Of a DNA stretch of 64,000 bases, positions 12,472 through 26,200 are shown piece by piece. The notes under the pieces were generated by a model. That model had not been told where the DNA came from. It saw only the letters and a program-made list of their open reading frames with translations, and ran no database searches. Each line of letters opens with the position of its first letter. The stretch's first letter is position 1. A program made the translations under genes and the position numbers. This DNA is from Porites lobata (Eukaryota > Cnidaria > Anthozoa > Scleractinia > Poritidae), in the NCBI GenBank assembly GCA_942486035.1, contig CALNXK010000016.1:2133501-2197500 (forward strand), read 5' to 3'.

Positions 12472-13014
12472 GCATGCCTACCTGGCCTGTGAGGTCTGCG
12501 AGACGCGGACAGTCTGCAAACGCCACGCCAACGAGCTTACCCTATTCCACCTGAACTGCCTTTTTAATAGAAAACTGTTGAAGATCACCTAGCGTGATAA
12601 AGTCCCTGACACCAAAGTCGTCTCTCTAGCTGGCCTCCTAAACATTCACACTCAGTGCTCAAAAAAGCACAGCTTAGGTAGGCCGGCCATCTAGTCAGAA
12701 TGCCTGACACACGCCTCCCCAAGAGACTGTTCTATGGCGAATTGGCGGAGGGGAAACACTCAAAAGGTGGAAAAAAGGAGCGTCTTAAAGCATTGCTGAA
12801 AAGCTTTGATATAGGTGTTGAAACCTGGGAGACCTTGGCTCTAGACCGACCTACCTGGCGTAGCAAAGTCAACAAACGCAATGCCCTTTTCGAGCAAAAC
12901 AGGATAGCAGGAGCTCAGAGGAAGCATGAGCTGCGCAAATCCAAAGCGATTTCCCTGACACCTGCTCAAGAAATTCACCAGAGTCCGGAAAGCGACAGAG
13001 CCTATAGAATATAG
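12472..13014 (+). pseudogene. Non-LTR retrotransposon (LINE) ORF2 3' remnant, frameshifted
   Basis: In one frame the translation runs CEVCETRTVCKRHANELTLF, then RKLLKIT, a stop, and RDKVPDTKVVSLAGLLNIHT. The reading then moves to another frame for MPDTRLPKRLFYGELAEGK and ETLALDRPTWRSKVNK. This order (CETW-RH, HL-RKLLKI-W-DKIPDTEVL-AG, RMPD-RLPK, DR--WR) is how I remember the C-terminal tail of LINE reverse transcriptases common in invertebrate genomes. The stop and frameshift show it is dead. It lies between the Moonraker promoter region and the CCDC74 3' end. The clade was not determined. Confidence 0.7.
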
Positions 13015-13129
13015 TTCAAAGCCACTTGAACATAGCATTGCCAAACGTGTTTTAGTATTTAAACGGTAGATATAGGCATGTTTTTATCGCTTAAAAATTT
13101 TTCAGCTGTTCAGATTTCCTAGCTGCAAG

Positions 13130-13380
13130 TCTAGTGATCCGAAAATTATAGGGAACAAAACTTACCTTTTCGAGAAGGCTCCCGAAAATTCCAGGTGACC
13201 TTTTTAGGATTAAAATCTGTTAAAAATGGGCAATTATACCATTTTTTAGGTGTTCGAAAATCCTAGGATAGGCAGGCAAGCAAGAAATTTTACAAAAAAT
13301 GTTCCGAAAATTCTAGATCTCAAATCGTCTTTCGAACAGATATTTTCCGAAAATTGACGTTGGGTGCCCCTGACATAATT
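13130..13380. repeat. Dispersed repeat with repeated CCGAAAATT motifs
   Basis: CGAAAATT recurs (CCGAAAATTATAGG, CCCGAAAATTCCAGG, CCGAAAATTCTAG, CCGAAAATTGACG), ending in GACGTTGGGTGCCCCTGAC. I recall this end from coral genomes. No coding content or clear TIR seen. Confidence 0.45.
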
Positions 13381-14363
13381 TTATGCGCGGTTTCTGTCGC
13401 AAGGACATAAAGAGTTTATATGACTAGTATTCAGGGGTAGTTCTCCTCACCCGGGATTGGCTCCTGTCTATGTAGAGGGGTCAGTTGAACAGAAAAAACA
13501 AGAGGACAATCTTCCAGCCCAACGCGTTTTTTAAAAATTGTAAGGAAGCAGCTAAATGAGTGAAAGTGGTCCAGTTCATAACTCTACCATTAAATTCCCA
13601 AGGGTGGTTTGTTGAAACTAATAAAGCGCGAAATAGAGGAAATTTTGGCCAGTTTTATAGAGGCTTGTACAAATAAAAGGGGTTAATACGCTTGCAACGA
13701 AAACACGAAGCTTGAGTTTTTTCCCTACTATGCTCAACTGAACCCTCTGCTAGCTGTCAGCATCAGAAACTCAAAGGTCCCCTGTTTTGTTTTTCAATAG
13801 GATTGTACGTTTCAGACTTCATGTAAAAAAGCAGTACGACTACGCCTTGAGGAGGAGGGGGGAGAGACACTTACCAGCTATATAGATGCGATTTTTTTTA
13901 ACAAGAATTCTTAAAAAACAATACAAAACCAAAGAAAGAGGAGGGGGCCCAAATGAAGGTTACGAATGGTGAAGTTGAACTCTCATAACAGCCGCCTTAA
14001 TCAACGAGAACGTTCCCGTCCGTCAAAATGACTACTAACAGTCAATCTTTTCTCTCTTTCATCCTACTGGACTTAAAATAAAAGCTTAAAAAGTACGAAC
14101 TCGTACATAAGTACAACTCATTGCGTCGGGGGAGAAGCGTTCCATCAAGCAAACAATAAAACTCTTGACTGCAAGTCAGTATAGAGGACGTAGGAGAAAT
14201 TCATTCGCTCTTTGTTCAAACTGTCAAAGATTGTCACCTATCTCTTTTTTGGGGGCTTAGAGATGCATGTAAGCAACTGTTGGATCAATCTGTGAAAGAA
14301 TTTTCACCTTACAAAAATTACACAATCTTGCAGATCAAACCAGCAAACTTTAGTTAAATATCT
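13381..14363. other. Intergenic stretch without recognised features
   Basis: AT-rich sequence between the LINE remnant and the CCDC74-like poly(A) signal. No exon-like open frame with splice signals and no inverted repeat of note was seen. Confidence 0.5.
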
Positions 14364-14369
14364 TTTATT
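14364..14369 (-). terminator. Poly(A) signal of the CCDC74-like gene
   Basis: AATAAA on the minus strand, about 215 nt past the CCDC74-like stop codon (14583-14585), a normal 3'UTR length. Assignment is by position only. Confidence 0.5.
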
Positions 14370-14582
14370 AAATAATTTGCACCCCATTTAGCTGATCGTA
14401 TCAGTAAATAGTACATTTAATTCCCTAAGAACAATGAGGAGAGAGTTGGTGTGATTCAAAAATAACTAGCTCAGAATTCAAAGATATTTACAATTCTGTG
14501 AAATACAAACAGCTATGGGCTACAGTTGGGTAAAACCATTATTGCACTAGACTAAAATGCATAATTTTCCAGTATCATATCA

Positions 14583-17500
14583 TCAAAAGTCCTTCTTGCC
14601 GGCTCTTCCTCTGACCACTGCTTGTTGTCTACGCTTTCTATCAGCAACATTAGCAGCGCCATTTGGACGTAAAACTGGAAGAGAAACACTTTCACTGACA
14701 TAGTGCAGTCTCCCTGCTGCCAGTCTGTGAAACAAAAGAAGAAATCAATATCAGTGAGAATCAAATGGTTATTACCATAAAGACTTGGGATTTTGGTCTT
14801 TTTCTGGAGATGCAGTGTTAGACTAAATAAAATAAAATGTATGGTCAGGTATGTTGGTGGGCCATTCTTATCAGGCAAGATTTTTTTATCATGCTCCAGG
14901 AAAGGAACTCATTTACCATGCTTAATCCTCTCACAGGTGAGAGAGACGTGTGCATAATGGTGCTGTAATAAAGTAAATCTGCCTATGTCCAATACATTTC
15001 TACCTTAGGTCGGGCATTGTGACCGGACAGATCAAATATCAGACTATAATTATGCAGGCAAAGATTTGCAAGGCAATTAAACTCAATATGATGCGTGTCT
15101 GATAATTTTTCTGGTTTGTCAGGCTAAAACGGTTACCTTTCTTTAAAAAAAGTGTTTTCTGGCCTACATGACGTTCTAAGAGCCAGTGGAGTGTCCCAAA
15201 TTGGTGAAATTATAACAACTTTTTTCATGTGCCTAAGATTGAAAAGGCTACTTGGATACTACGGAAGATACTATTTAAGTTGATTGATACCCACACCAGC
15301 ATTAGTGGTTCTGCCCAGACTGGCCACACCTCTGACAAGACATAACAGTTATGGTCCTTTAAGTACCTGTACACACAAGCTTTTAAAACTAACCTTCCTG
15401 AGTGTGTCTGCTCTCTTGAGTGTAATCGTGGCAACGATCTTGTGGCTGGAGTGTTGTGTCTGGAGAGACATGAAAAGCAATGAGCAAGGATGCAGATTGA
15501 AACACTTGTTTCAGGATTTACACAAACTGGCTAAGTCACATTTTATTTCCATAGCAAAAAACACAAAGGCAGATTAATTCTCCCAGTTTAACTGCCAGAT
15601 GTTAAGATATCTCAACCAACTTATTTCATAGATGCACAGTGTGATCAGTGACGCTTAACCTTTTTTCTGAGGAAAATTGCCTTCTGTGATACCATTCAAT
15701 GAAATCATACAAATTTCTATCTCACTTTGTCTCCCACATGACTGGTCATTTACAAAGTTACAAGTATATTAATAAATGCCTGGTCGACTGCTCCGCAGCC
15801 GAAGGATGATGATGATAAATAAATACCAGCAATGAAGGGGGTGGATAGGCGAACAGATGGGTGGATTTTTAAAATATTTTTGCCCGGTTTCGGATTCAAA
15901 GCGAGATTTTAAAGGATTTCCGGATCCTGCAATTGCAGCGGATTGCAGATTCATCTATTTTTTGGGCACGGATTTTGGACTTTACATGTAATTGATATAT
16001 TTTTGCCCGGATTTCAGACTTAGGGCGAAAATGGAAGGGCGGATTTGGCTAATAAATCGTAACGGATCGGCGGATTTGTATACCCCTATTCACCCCCCTC
16101 AGAAATAATAAAAAAAATATATAATCCCCCAAAATTAAGCTACCACCTGAGAAATAATTTCCCATCACGATTATATAGTAACAAACAATGCAATGTAGTC
16201 ATAATTGTGTCTCCTCATGGATGTCTTTTTAACAGACAGGTGTACTGTCCGTAATTTTGGAGGACTTGGCTTTTGAACCTTTTATGTCCATAAAATTATA
16301 AGAAGGTATGGAATTTGAGGGCAAAAAATATGAATATCCACCCCATGAAATTTCCATTGGACATGCCGAGGAGGAAAAAGAGATTAAAGGGCGGAGCGGG
16401 AGGGGCCTTGTTGCCCAAATTCTTAAAGGAAAGACTCAAACTAAGACTGGAATTTTCAGAGGCTTGGAGTTCAAACCCAACCAAACCTACAACTTGGGGA
16501 TATTTCTATAACAACAAAAATAAAGATGTTGACCAATATAGTATACCTTGCAGTTGATGGCACCTCCTCTGCCATGTATGATTTTGCCAAAAGATATGCA
16601 TTTGGTGTCCATTTGTCAGAATACAAAGCATCGTTCAAGTCTGATTTCAGTTTTGATAGCTGGAAAAAATCAAAAATAAAAATCTCATACAGTACATGCA
16701 AAAGCATGGAAACCAAAAACATGCAATGTTATTGGAGGGCAAACTTAATTGAAAATGTAAATTTTAGGACACAGCCAAGTTCCTAAATGAGGAAAAAGTT
16801 TCATCAGCAGTCATGTTCAACTGAAGATGCAATATCTCCTTCATGTTGTTTTCGATTTATGTGGACTTACGTTTGTTTCATTATGTAAATGTAAATCTAG
16901 CATGTTCTAACTTCAAAGTTTGCAAATGAAAGCCTATTGCGTACCATTACATGAAAGCTATTGTCTACATGCACATGATGTAGAACCAGCAGTTCTAACG
17001 TTTGTGGATGACCATTTGATCGCTACAAGTAAGTTTCAGTTATTCTACTGGCATGGCTGGAAATAATTTTTTATCACCTCTTGTTCCTGTCGTTTATTTG
17101 TCTCTTGTTGATGTTTGATTATAGCTTTGCATTCAACCAAAGTAGGAGATCGTGGTGCACTGTCTGTGGGCATGTGGACTTTAACAGTCTTATCCTTGAT
17201 TGTGACTACAAGAACTGACTGTCCAACAGAAACACCCTGCTTTACTCCTGATGGTGGTGTGCTATTTAATGAGAATGCATATGGGGAACTGAGGTTTGAA
17301 TGCTGCTGCTCATGAGAATGCTGTGACTTTGTCTTTGATCTGCCTGAGCTCTTGGGTTTTGTGTTTAAGCTTTTCGCCGACAAGGGAGGTGTGGGCGTGG
17401 CCTTCACTGCTGCGCCTTTTTTACCTGATCCACTCCTAAAAGATAAAGTCAAGAAAATAAGACAATCATTTTTTAAAAAGTTTTTGATTGTGCTGATGGC

Positions 17501-20252
17501 AGATATCATTATGTGTATTCAACATTTTAGGGCATAATATATACTGATTGAATAATAATACTTTGAAAGCGACTAAAAGTCTATAATGGCCCATGGAACC
17601 CTCCTTAACCGCTAATAAACTTTACGTTCTGAACAAGCCCAACAACAAACCAAACCTACCAAGGAATGCCAGGACCAGATACAAACAGGTCATACAGTGT
17701 GCCCCTGACACATTCATGCCTTGTTTTAAAGCTGGTTTCATTTTGGAAGGAAAACAAATTTAAGGCACATCTTCAACAAAAGGTTATTATTTTTGAAAGA
17801 ACAGTACAAGGGTTTTCGTTAGAAGCTGGGACATGAGTTCTGGCACCTGTGTAGTAAAAACCCTGATAATACACCTCAGTACACTTTTGTAAACTTACTC
17901 AATCTACCGTACCCCCAAATCATATGTCAATCATTTAAGTCTACTTTTACATGTATATTCATTTATTTAGGGACTAGAAGTTTTTGTGGTTTGTGGAAAA
18001 TGGGAGAATAGTCTACTGGATATTGCAACAGCTCGGCAGCATAAAGTGTAAAGAGAGAAAACTAACCAGCCTAGACCTCACAAGAAACATGCAAGGACTA
18101 CACTGGTATAGTGTCTCACTCCACCAACATCCTTCAAAATACCAAACACTGCTTACGCAAAGACCATTATGACTATTACTAACTAGTAATAACCAAAGGT
18201 TACGGAGTGTGGGTGACAATGCCAAAGGTCAAAATCCCCTTGTGCTTTATTCAAGTTTCACGTGATAGATGGTCAAAACATGTGACACTCCACCAACATC
18301 CTTAAAAATACCAAACACTGCTTACACAACAACCATTATGACTATTACTAACTAGTAATAACGAAAGGTTACGGAGTGGATATTGCAACAGCTTGGCAGC
18401 ATAAAGTGTAAAGAGAGAAAACTAACCAGCCTAGACTTGACAAGAAACATGCAAGGACTACACTGGTATAGTGTCTCACTCCACCAACATCCTTCAAAAT
18501 ACCAAACACTGAGCTTACACAAAGACCACTATGACTATTACTAACTAACTAGTAATAACCAATCCTTTTGTGCTTTATGCAGCCGAATATTAATCCTTTT
18601 GTGCTTTATGTGGCCGAATCAAAAGATATCTACACGTAAATTCACATGTGTAGAGATCATGTTTTCATACTAATTAGCTCAGCTGGTATTTCATTGGTGC
18701 TTATATAATTAAAACTACATACACTGTATTAGAGAGCGAAAATAAATAGGAGTTAAACATAGCACACGACAAGAATCACTCCCTTCAAAAGGGTGATGAC
18801 TTAAAATTTAGCAGTACTGTGCTAGTTAAAAAATAACATAATTTTTAATCCAAATTCTAGAAGAATTTTAATGTTTATCAAATACATTGTAGCTACATGT
18901 ACTGTACTTCCAATCACACCTTTTATTTCTCTACTCAATCTACCGTACCCCCAAATCATATGTCAATCATTTGAGTCTACTTTTACATGTATATTCATTT
19001 ATTTAGGGACTAGAAGTTTTTGTGGTTTGTGGAAAATGGGAGAATAGTCTACTGGATATTGCAACAGCTCGGCAGCATAAAGTGTAAAGAGAGAAAACTA
19101 ACCAGCCTAGACCTCACAAGAAACATGCCAGGACTAAACTGGTATAGTGTCTCACTCCACCAACATCCTTCAAAATACCAAACACTGCTTACGCAAAGAC
19201 CATTATGACTATTACTAACTAGTAATAACCAAAGGTTACGGAGTGTGGGTGACAATGGCAAAGGTCAAAATCGTTTTGTGCTTTATGCAAGTTTCACATG
19301 ATAGATGGTCAAAACATATGTGATCAGATTACAATTGAAGAAGGTCCAAACGCACATGATCAGATTGCTTTCTGTCCATTCCATTCAATCTTACACATAC
19401 GTGCCATGCTATCCCACTATAGTTTCATATTGAAAAAATCCAAGCTATATGTACATTGTACACACTAGGTCAACAGATCATTTACTTAACCCATTCGCTC
19501 CTGGAGATTTTGCCGAGAAACGCGTTTTGAAGCTAGTCGAGTGGTTTTCTGGTCACTGTCGTGCTATAAAGAGCTAAAACTTACCACAAACCGGTTTACA
19601 GGTCGTACACTTGGCAGCCTTCTGATCCAGATGCAAAATATCAGCTTGCAAAGTTCGGGCATGCGCAGAAAGCAAGTTTTTGGGTTTAAAAGTGACACAG
19701 CAGTCTTGACTTTTACTTTTCGCTTTCTCTCCTCCCTTCTTTTTTCGCTTTTCTTGCCTCATTTTTTTTTTCTCTTGCTGGGCATTTAGTAGGCTTCATT
19801 TTGGTGGGAAGAGTTTTTAGGATCTTAGGATTAGGTGAAAGGAAAGGTAGGTGGGTAATGGAACAAGATTTTCATGGAGATTTTCAGGTCCTTGTCACAT
19901 GGTTTTTTGCTTCTTTCCCGGTGTCCTTGACTGAATTGTGCTCATTCTGGTATGGTTTGAAAGATCTCTTCACTCTGCACAAGTTAGCGAAGAAAGTTGT
20001 CCTTGACCGTTAAAACTGATGACGTCACAAAGGGTAGAAAGGACCTGGATCCGCACGGGTGGTTACGGCGGTTCAGGGGCGAATGGGTTAAGTTATGAAC
20101 AGTCAAAATGAGTAATTTTCTGCTCTTTTTGCACTGACAATCAAAACAAGCATTACAAGAGAAAGGTAAAAGGTGAAAATTGGCAATATGAGCACTGTAT
20201 TAGCACCACATTCCTGCTAAAATGTTCTGCAATTGGTATAGGATTTAATGGA

Positions 20253-20288
<36 letters not shown>

Positions 20289-23200
20289 GACACGTACATA
20301 TATTTTTTAGCAATTACTATAATTTGCAGTCTGTCTACTTTGAATTCATCTTAAAATCATGTAACTTAGAATTACTCTCTGCTCCATCAAAGAACCACTC
20401 CAAGCCTCCAGCTTAAAATGAGGGGTTTTTACATGCAACAACTCAGATAACTCACAAAATAATGATAATAATAATAATAATAATAACAATAATAATAATA
20501 GTAATAATAATAATTATAATATACAAGTGCTAGGAGAATTCAACAAAGTCTTAATGCTCTTACAAGTAATCATCAATAAAATAATATAAAAAAATATATA
20601 ATAGTCCAGTGCTACGGATAAAAACTACTATAAAATTAGACCGGCACCAAAAAAAATGAAAAAATAATCCTTTTATCTGTACCTCAAAGATCAGAGATAT
20701 AAAGGATGACATGGCCATGCAGAGAAACAACAAATTCCTCTTCTCATGTTAAAAATATTTCGTTCTCAACAAATTAGAAAAGAAAATTTTGTAACTGCAA
20801 GTGATAATAATGTAGCCGAATCAACAGATATCTACACCTAAATTCACATGTAAAGAGATAATGTTTTCAAACTAGTTAGCTCACCTCGTATTTCACTGGT
20901 GCTTATATAATTAAAACTACATACACTGTATTAGATAGCAAAACAAAATAGGAGTTAAGAGCTATTTTCTGAGAAAATCGAGAATCGCAAGACACTCGTC
21001 AAAAAATCGAATTTTTTATTATTTTACCAAAACATCCCTTTTAGTGACCTTATTTAAGGAAAAATAGTTTTGGGTTCAAACGATTCATTTTAAAGGAGAA
21101 ATTAAAAAAAGTTTGAAAAATCGATTTTATTCCTGTTTTTCGAACAAAACACGGCAGGATGCAATGGCAACTTCGAGAGAAAGGTGAACGCGTAAGAAAC
21201 ATTCCCTGACACTGAAACTTCACCGAATTATTATTTTGTTCTTACTCTTGAAAACCTTAAAAGAAAATTTGAAAAACAATGTCTTATATTTTTATAATCG
21301 ACAAGTGTAAAGAGGTCATATTTGTGACGTTAGACGTGCTAGAAAATGAAGGCCAACTTTGACTATTAAAAAAGGCCTCTGGTATATGCCGCTTGATCAT
21401 AAAATCAATATAAAATGGAACCTTGGCTTTTGTACTAACTTACTGGAAAGTTTTAGCTCTGGAAATCAAATACCATCCTGACACCAAAGCAAGCGGTGAG
21501 AGCAATTGAATTGGGAAATTTATGCAAATTAGACGGCTTGCGGACGGTTGTCAAACTAAAATAAAGGTTTTACATGAAAGGATTACTCACCATTGCTTGT
21601 AACACGTTTTTACGGCAAGGAAAGTTATTTCCAACTTCTGTTGCGTCAGTTTGAGTCACAAAATCCATAATTTTAAGCCAAAAGGTCCAAAAGACAAACG
21701 TCGTTTGCTCAGCGACAGCGCCAGAATCCGCCGTGAATCAAAAATGAAGTCACAACACGTCACTGCGGTCCTTTAGAAGCAAGAGTTGCAAGAGTTTTTA
21801 CTTCAGTCAGGAGGCCAAAAGATTGAAAATTCATCGCAAACTAATGACTTCGATTTTGAAAACCTTTCATCACTTGATCGCTTTGCGGCTGATAATAAAC
21901 ATCGCACAAGATCAGTATGACCTTTGGCGTGTGACCGAAATCGGTCACACGCTTAAGTCACGTTAGCATACTGTCACGAATTTTAATACGATTTTTCACG
22001 TTTGCTTTCGACAAAAAATAGACTCATCTCAATAAAATCAGGCCTGCTTTATTTATTTATTTTTAATTTCTTTGATAGCCTGCAGAACTTGTTCCCCATG
22101 CATCGCGCGCGTGTCTCGCTTCCCAGTCCGCTTCGCGGTGCTAGCGTGAAAAGCGCAAAAAACTGAAATTGACTCCTGTTCTGCAATTGATTTCTTTTAT
22201 AGACACCTTCTAGGCATTGACAGGCTGTGAAAAAAGTGTATTTTTATTATTATTATTTTTTTTGAAGTGCTACGTCCTTTTCCTATAAATTTCAAACGTG
22301 ACTGCTAAAAGACTGTTTGGAACCCATGGATGGAGAAAAGCTGTTCGGAGAGAAGGTCAACCTTCCCGCCGAGCCAACTTTTGCGAGCGTTTATATGAGG
22401 AAAAAACTGACCACTTTGTCCGAGTCAACAGTGCTTGCGCATGCTGTCTTTGTCTAGCCTTGACCGTGTTGTCCCAGCTAGCTGGGCGAGCCAAAGTGGA
22501 GAAATATTAGCCGGGCTAGAAGGGTGAGGCTACCACTACCGGCTCAGTGGAGGGCTGACTTCCGGAAGCCCTCAACCCCGCCCACTACTGGTAGTAAGGC
22601 GTCTATCCGAACCAACCTTTTTGTTTCTCATGTAAATGGCTTGGCAAGTTTTGTAAGGAAATGGAGGAAAAGTTGGCTCGCCCAGGGTAGCTTGGGAGGT
22701 GAGTAAACACCAGATAACCCCAATAATAAGCACAAACTTTGATTGTCAGTTAGATGTCTACTATTTTAAGTAAGTCACCTTGCATGTGATTGTCGCATCC
22801 ATGCCCCCTTCCAGATCCCCTTTATTATCGGTAAGCCTCTGATAGGTCAAAGTAATACAGTCGTACCTCCAGTAAGCGACCACCAAAAATGCAAAGACTT
22901 AGTGGTCCCTAACGGAGGTGGTCGTTTAGAAGAATCGGACCACATGGGGTCTATTCCGAGAAGAGGTCCAGGCACATTCTATTAAATGGCGGTGTAACAA
23001 ATTCCTGGCAAAATATTATCTTTTACCTCTTTTGACAAATACAGCTTTTAAATCATGCTCAATTTAAAGAGATTCAGGTGAGTGAGATATAGAATAGTCT
23101 AGAATCACAACAGTATCTTCACTTTGTTGGCTACATCTACTAAGTTAGGATATGTGTAGTTCCACGATGTCACTAAAGGTCTTCATATTTTCTAAGGAAC

Positions 23201-26200
23201 ATAGTGCACACAGCAAAAATAGAGAGCAGAGAATGCGTCAGCTGGTCGCTCATGGAAAACAATTAACCGTGGACGCCCAAAAGTGGTCGCAGTCACTTAC
23301 AGAAGGTGGTCGTTTACTGGAGGTTCCAACTGTAAGGCTTTGACTGGGAAAATTTGGTCTTTTGGATTGGCGGTCGCACATGGAGGTTCGACTGTGTTAG
23401 GTCTATTACAGTATAAGCCACCATCACCTCACTGTGAGTGACGAGAGCCAGGAAAGTATAGTATACACTCCCTTAGGATACACAGAATCGTTGTTTTGAG
23501 GTCCCGTTTAGCGAAATGGATCATTCAAGGGAGGTGCTGAAGTCCCATAGTGAAATTTATAAGGTTTATGGGTTTTTAGTGCAAGACGAAACACAATACT
23601 TTAGGGCCCTGTTGTTCAAACGTTGAACAACAGGAAATCACTATCAAGCGAATAAGAAGAAGCAATTATGTTACTTATTGGATATAGATTTATCCAGGGG
23701 AAAGCGTTAGTCCCGGGGCGTTAGTCAACTTTTCGAACATACAGCCCCTCAGTCACTCTCCTCCGCAGACTTACCCTGGGCGACCAGGATAGGGGAATAT
23801 AATACTCGACCTTCCTTGCATCATCGCGAGAGCCTATAGCCTTCACTTTCTTTTGGCTCGTCCTACAAACCTACCCAACGTTCGTGGGACAGGAAGGTCT
23901 GCTTGCGAGGCTTTGGAATCTAGGGAGACTATGGTAGCATGGTGCAAATAGCCGGGATGAGCTACTTTGTCCACACGAACCGAGAGGATTGGGTCTGCTA
24001 GAAGAAATCAGGTGTAGCTTTCTGTGATAAGTAATATTCCAACAGTATAGGATCATAGTTTGAAGCCATTTCACAATCACTAGTTTCCGCGCACCTCTAC
24101 CGGCGAGTTGTGGACAAAAGCAGCTGATAGCTGTATGCGAACCTTTTTTCCACAAAATGGTTTCTGGGTTTTCGTATTTGACAGTGTCATGTATTGATTT
24201 TTTTTAATCTTAGTCGAGGTCTTTTTAATTATGTACTGTCTATCTGACTGACTGTTTCTTTGTGTTTTTTTTTCTGGTAATAACAGGTTTCATAATTTGG
24301 TCCTGATTGGGGTTATAGGCCCCTGATCGTGAGCAAATAGGGAAAAAATCAACAAGCAAAACCAAAGTGAACTATAGCGTTGAGTCCGTTGGCCACGGAG
24401 AATTGGTATTATTCTGCAAGTTCTTTACTACAGCAAGAGAGTATACTCCGTTGACTATGGGACATTGGGCCGGGGGAACTTAGTATTTTGACCCGCCATA
24501 GGGGAGGAGGGGAGGGGGAGGGGGAGGGGGTACTCTGGCCAGATTCCAAGTCACGGGGATGATCGAAGTATGTTTTTTTCTTGGTTTGAAAATATTTTGA
24601 ACAAATTTTTAATTTTTAGCTGTGGCTTTACTTAAGTATTCAAAATATTCGTTCTTTTTTGGTCTTAATTTTCGCTTCCACGGATCACTCACGACACTTG
24701 GAATCCGAGGTACCCCTCCTGTTTAGTACTTCGAAGGCAAAAAAGCTGTTTCAAAGCCTAGTAGGTAAATAAAAGAAAAATAAATATGCATGGATGTTTC
24801 TACTGCGATGAGACGATTTCTTGTCAAAAAATGTGAAAACTGTATTAAAATTGCTGGCAACAGCTACGAAAATTTCGTGACAGCATGCTGACGTGACTAA
24901 AGCGTGTGACCAATTTCCGGTCACACCAAAGGTCATACGATCTTATGCGATGTTTATTATCAGCCGACGAACGATTGAAGTGATGAAAGGTTTTCAAAAT
25001 CGAAGTCATTAGTTTGCGATGAATTTTTATTCCTTTTGCCTCCTGACTGAAGTATAAACTCTTGTAACTCTTGCTTCGACGTGTTGTGACTTTATTTCGA
25101 TTCACGGCCGGATTCGGACGCAGTTGCTGAGCAAACGTACGTTAATTTGTCTTTTGGCTAAAAATTATATATTTTATTGTGACTCAAAACGACGCAACAG
25201 AAGTTGGAAATAACTTTCCTTGCCGTGAAAACGTGTTACAAGCAATGGTGAGTAATCCTTTCATGTAAAACCTTTCTTTTAGTTTGACAACCGTCTGCAA
25301 GCCGTCTAATTTGCATAAATTTCCCAATTCAATTGCTGTCACCGCTTGCTTTGGTGTCAGGATGATATTTGATTTCCAGAGCTAAAACTTTCCAGTAAGT
25401 TAGTACAAAAGCCAAGGTTCCATTTTATATTGATTTTATGATCAAGCGGCATATACCAGAGGCCTTTTTTAATAGTCAAAGTTGGCCTTCATTTTCTAGC
25501 ACGTCTAACGTCACAAATATGACCTCTTTACACTTGTCGATTATAAAAATGTAACACATTGTTTATCAAATTTTCTTTTAGGATTTTCAAGAGTAAGAAC
25601 AAAATAATAATTCGGTGAAGTTTCAATGTCAGGGAATGTTTCTTACGCGTTCACCCTTCTCTCGAAGTTGCCATTGCATCCTGCCGTGTTTTGTGCGAAA
25701 AACGAGCATAAAATCGATTTTTCAAACTTTTCCTAATTTCTCCTTTAAAATGAATCGTTTGAACCCAAAACTATTTTTCCTGAAATAAGGTCACTAAAAG
25801 GGATGTTTTGGCAAAATAAAAAAAAATTCAATTTTTTGACGAGTGTCGTGCGATTCTCGATTTTCTCAGATAATGGCTCTTAAATATAGCACATGACAAG
25901 AATCACTCCTTCAAAAGGGTGATGACTTAAAATTGAGCAGTACTGTACTAGTTAAAAATTAACATAATTTTTAATTTTATCCAAATTCTAGAAGAATTTT
26001 AATGTTTATCAAATACATTGTAGCTACATGTACTGTACTTCCAATCACACCTTTTATTTCTCTTTGCACTTGATCCTGAAGCTTGCTGCAAAGTACTTTT
26101 GCTAGATGTTTCTTTGACTGGGTGTTGTAAAGGTGGCTTCTCTTCATGCCTGGACTTTGACACGTCTAGAGTTTCTGTTAACAAATCTTGAACTTCCTCA

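Larger units (their letters stand above)
20960..25879. mobile_element. 4.92-kb TTAA-flanked element with about 1-kb terminal inverted repeats
   Basis: The left end GAGCTATTTTCTGAGAAAAT is the inverse of the right end, whose reverse complement reads GAGCCATTATCTGAGAAAAT. Similarity continues inward for about 1.07 kb (to about 22030 on the left, from about 24805 on the right) with few differences. TTAA flanks both sides (20956-20959, 25880-25883). The paralogous segment 18608-18932 shows the unoccupied site with one TTAA, so the boundaries are well fixed. The 2.8-kb centre has no transposase-like frame, so this is a non-autonomous copy. TTAA targets occur in piggyBac, Kolobok and Sola3; long TIRs beginning GAGC did not let me choose. 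It interrupts CCDC74 intron 4 close to exon 4. Confidence 0.85.

Noticed and set aside
17984..19261. Paired 62-70-codon frames on both strands
   Set aside because: Duplicates of the same intronic segment; frames open on both strands at once, as expected by chance.
23605..23635. Palindrome CTGTTGTTCAAACGTTGAACAACAG as a possible binding site
   Set aside because: Isolated short palindrome inside a transposon core; no second copy seen here to support a function.
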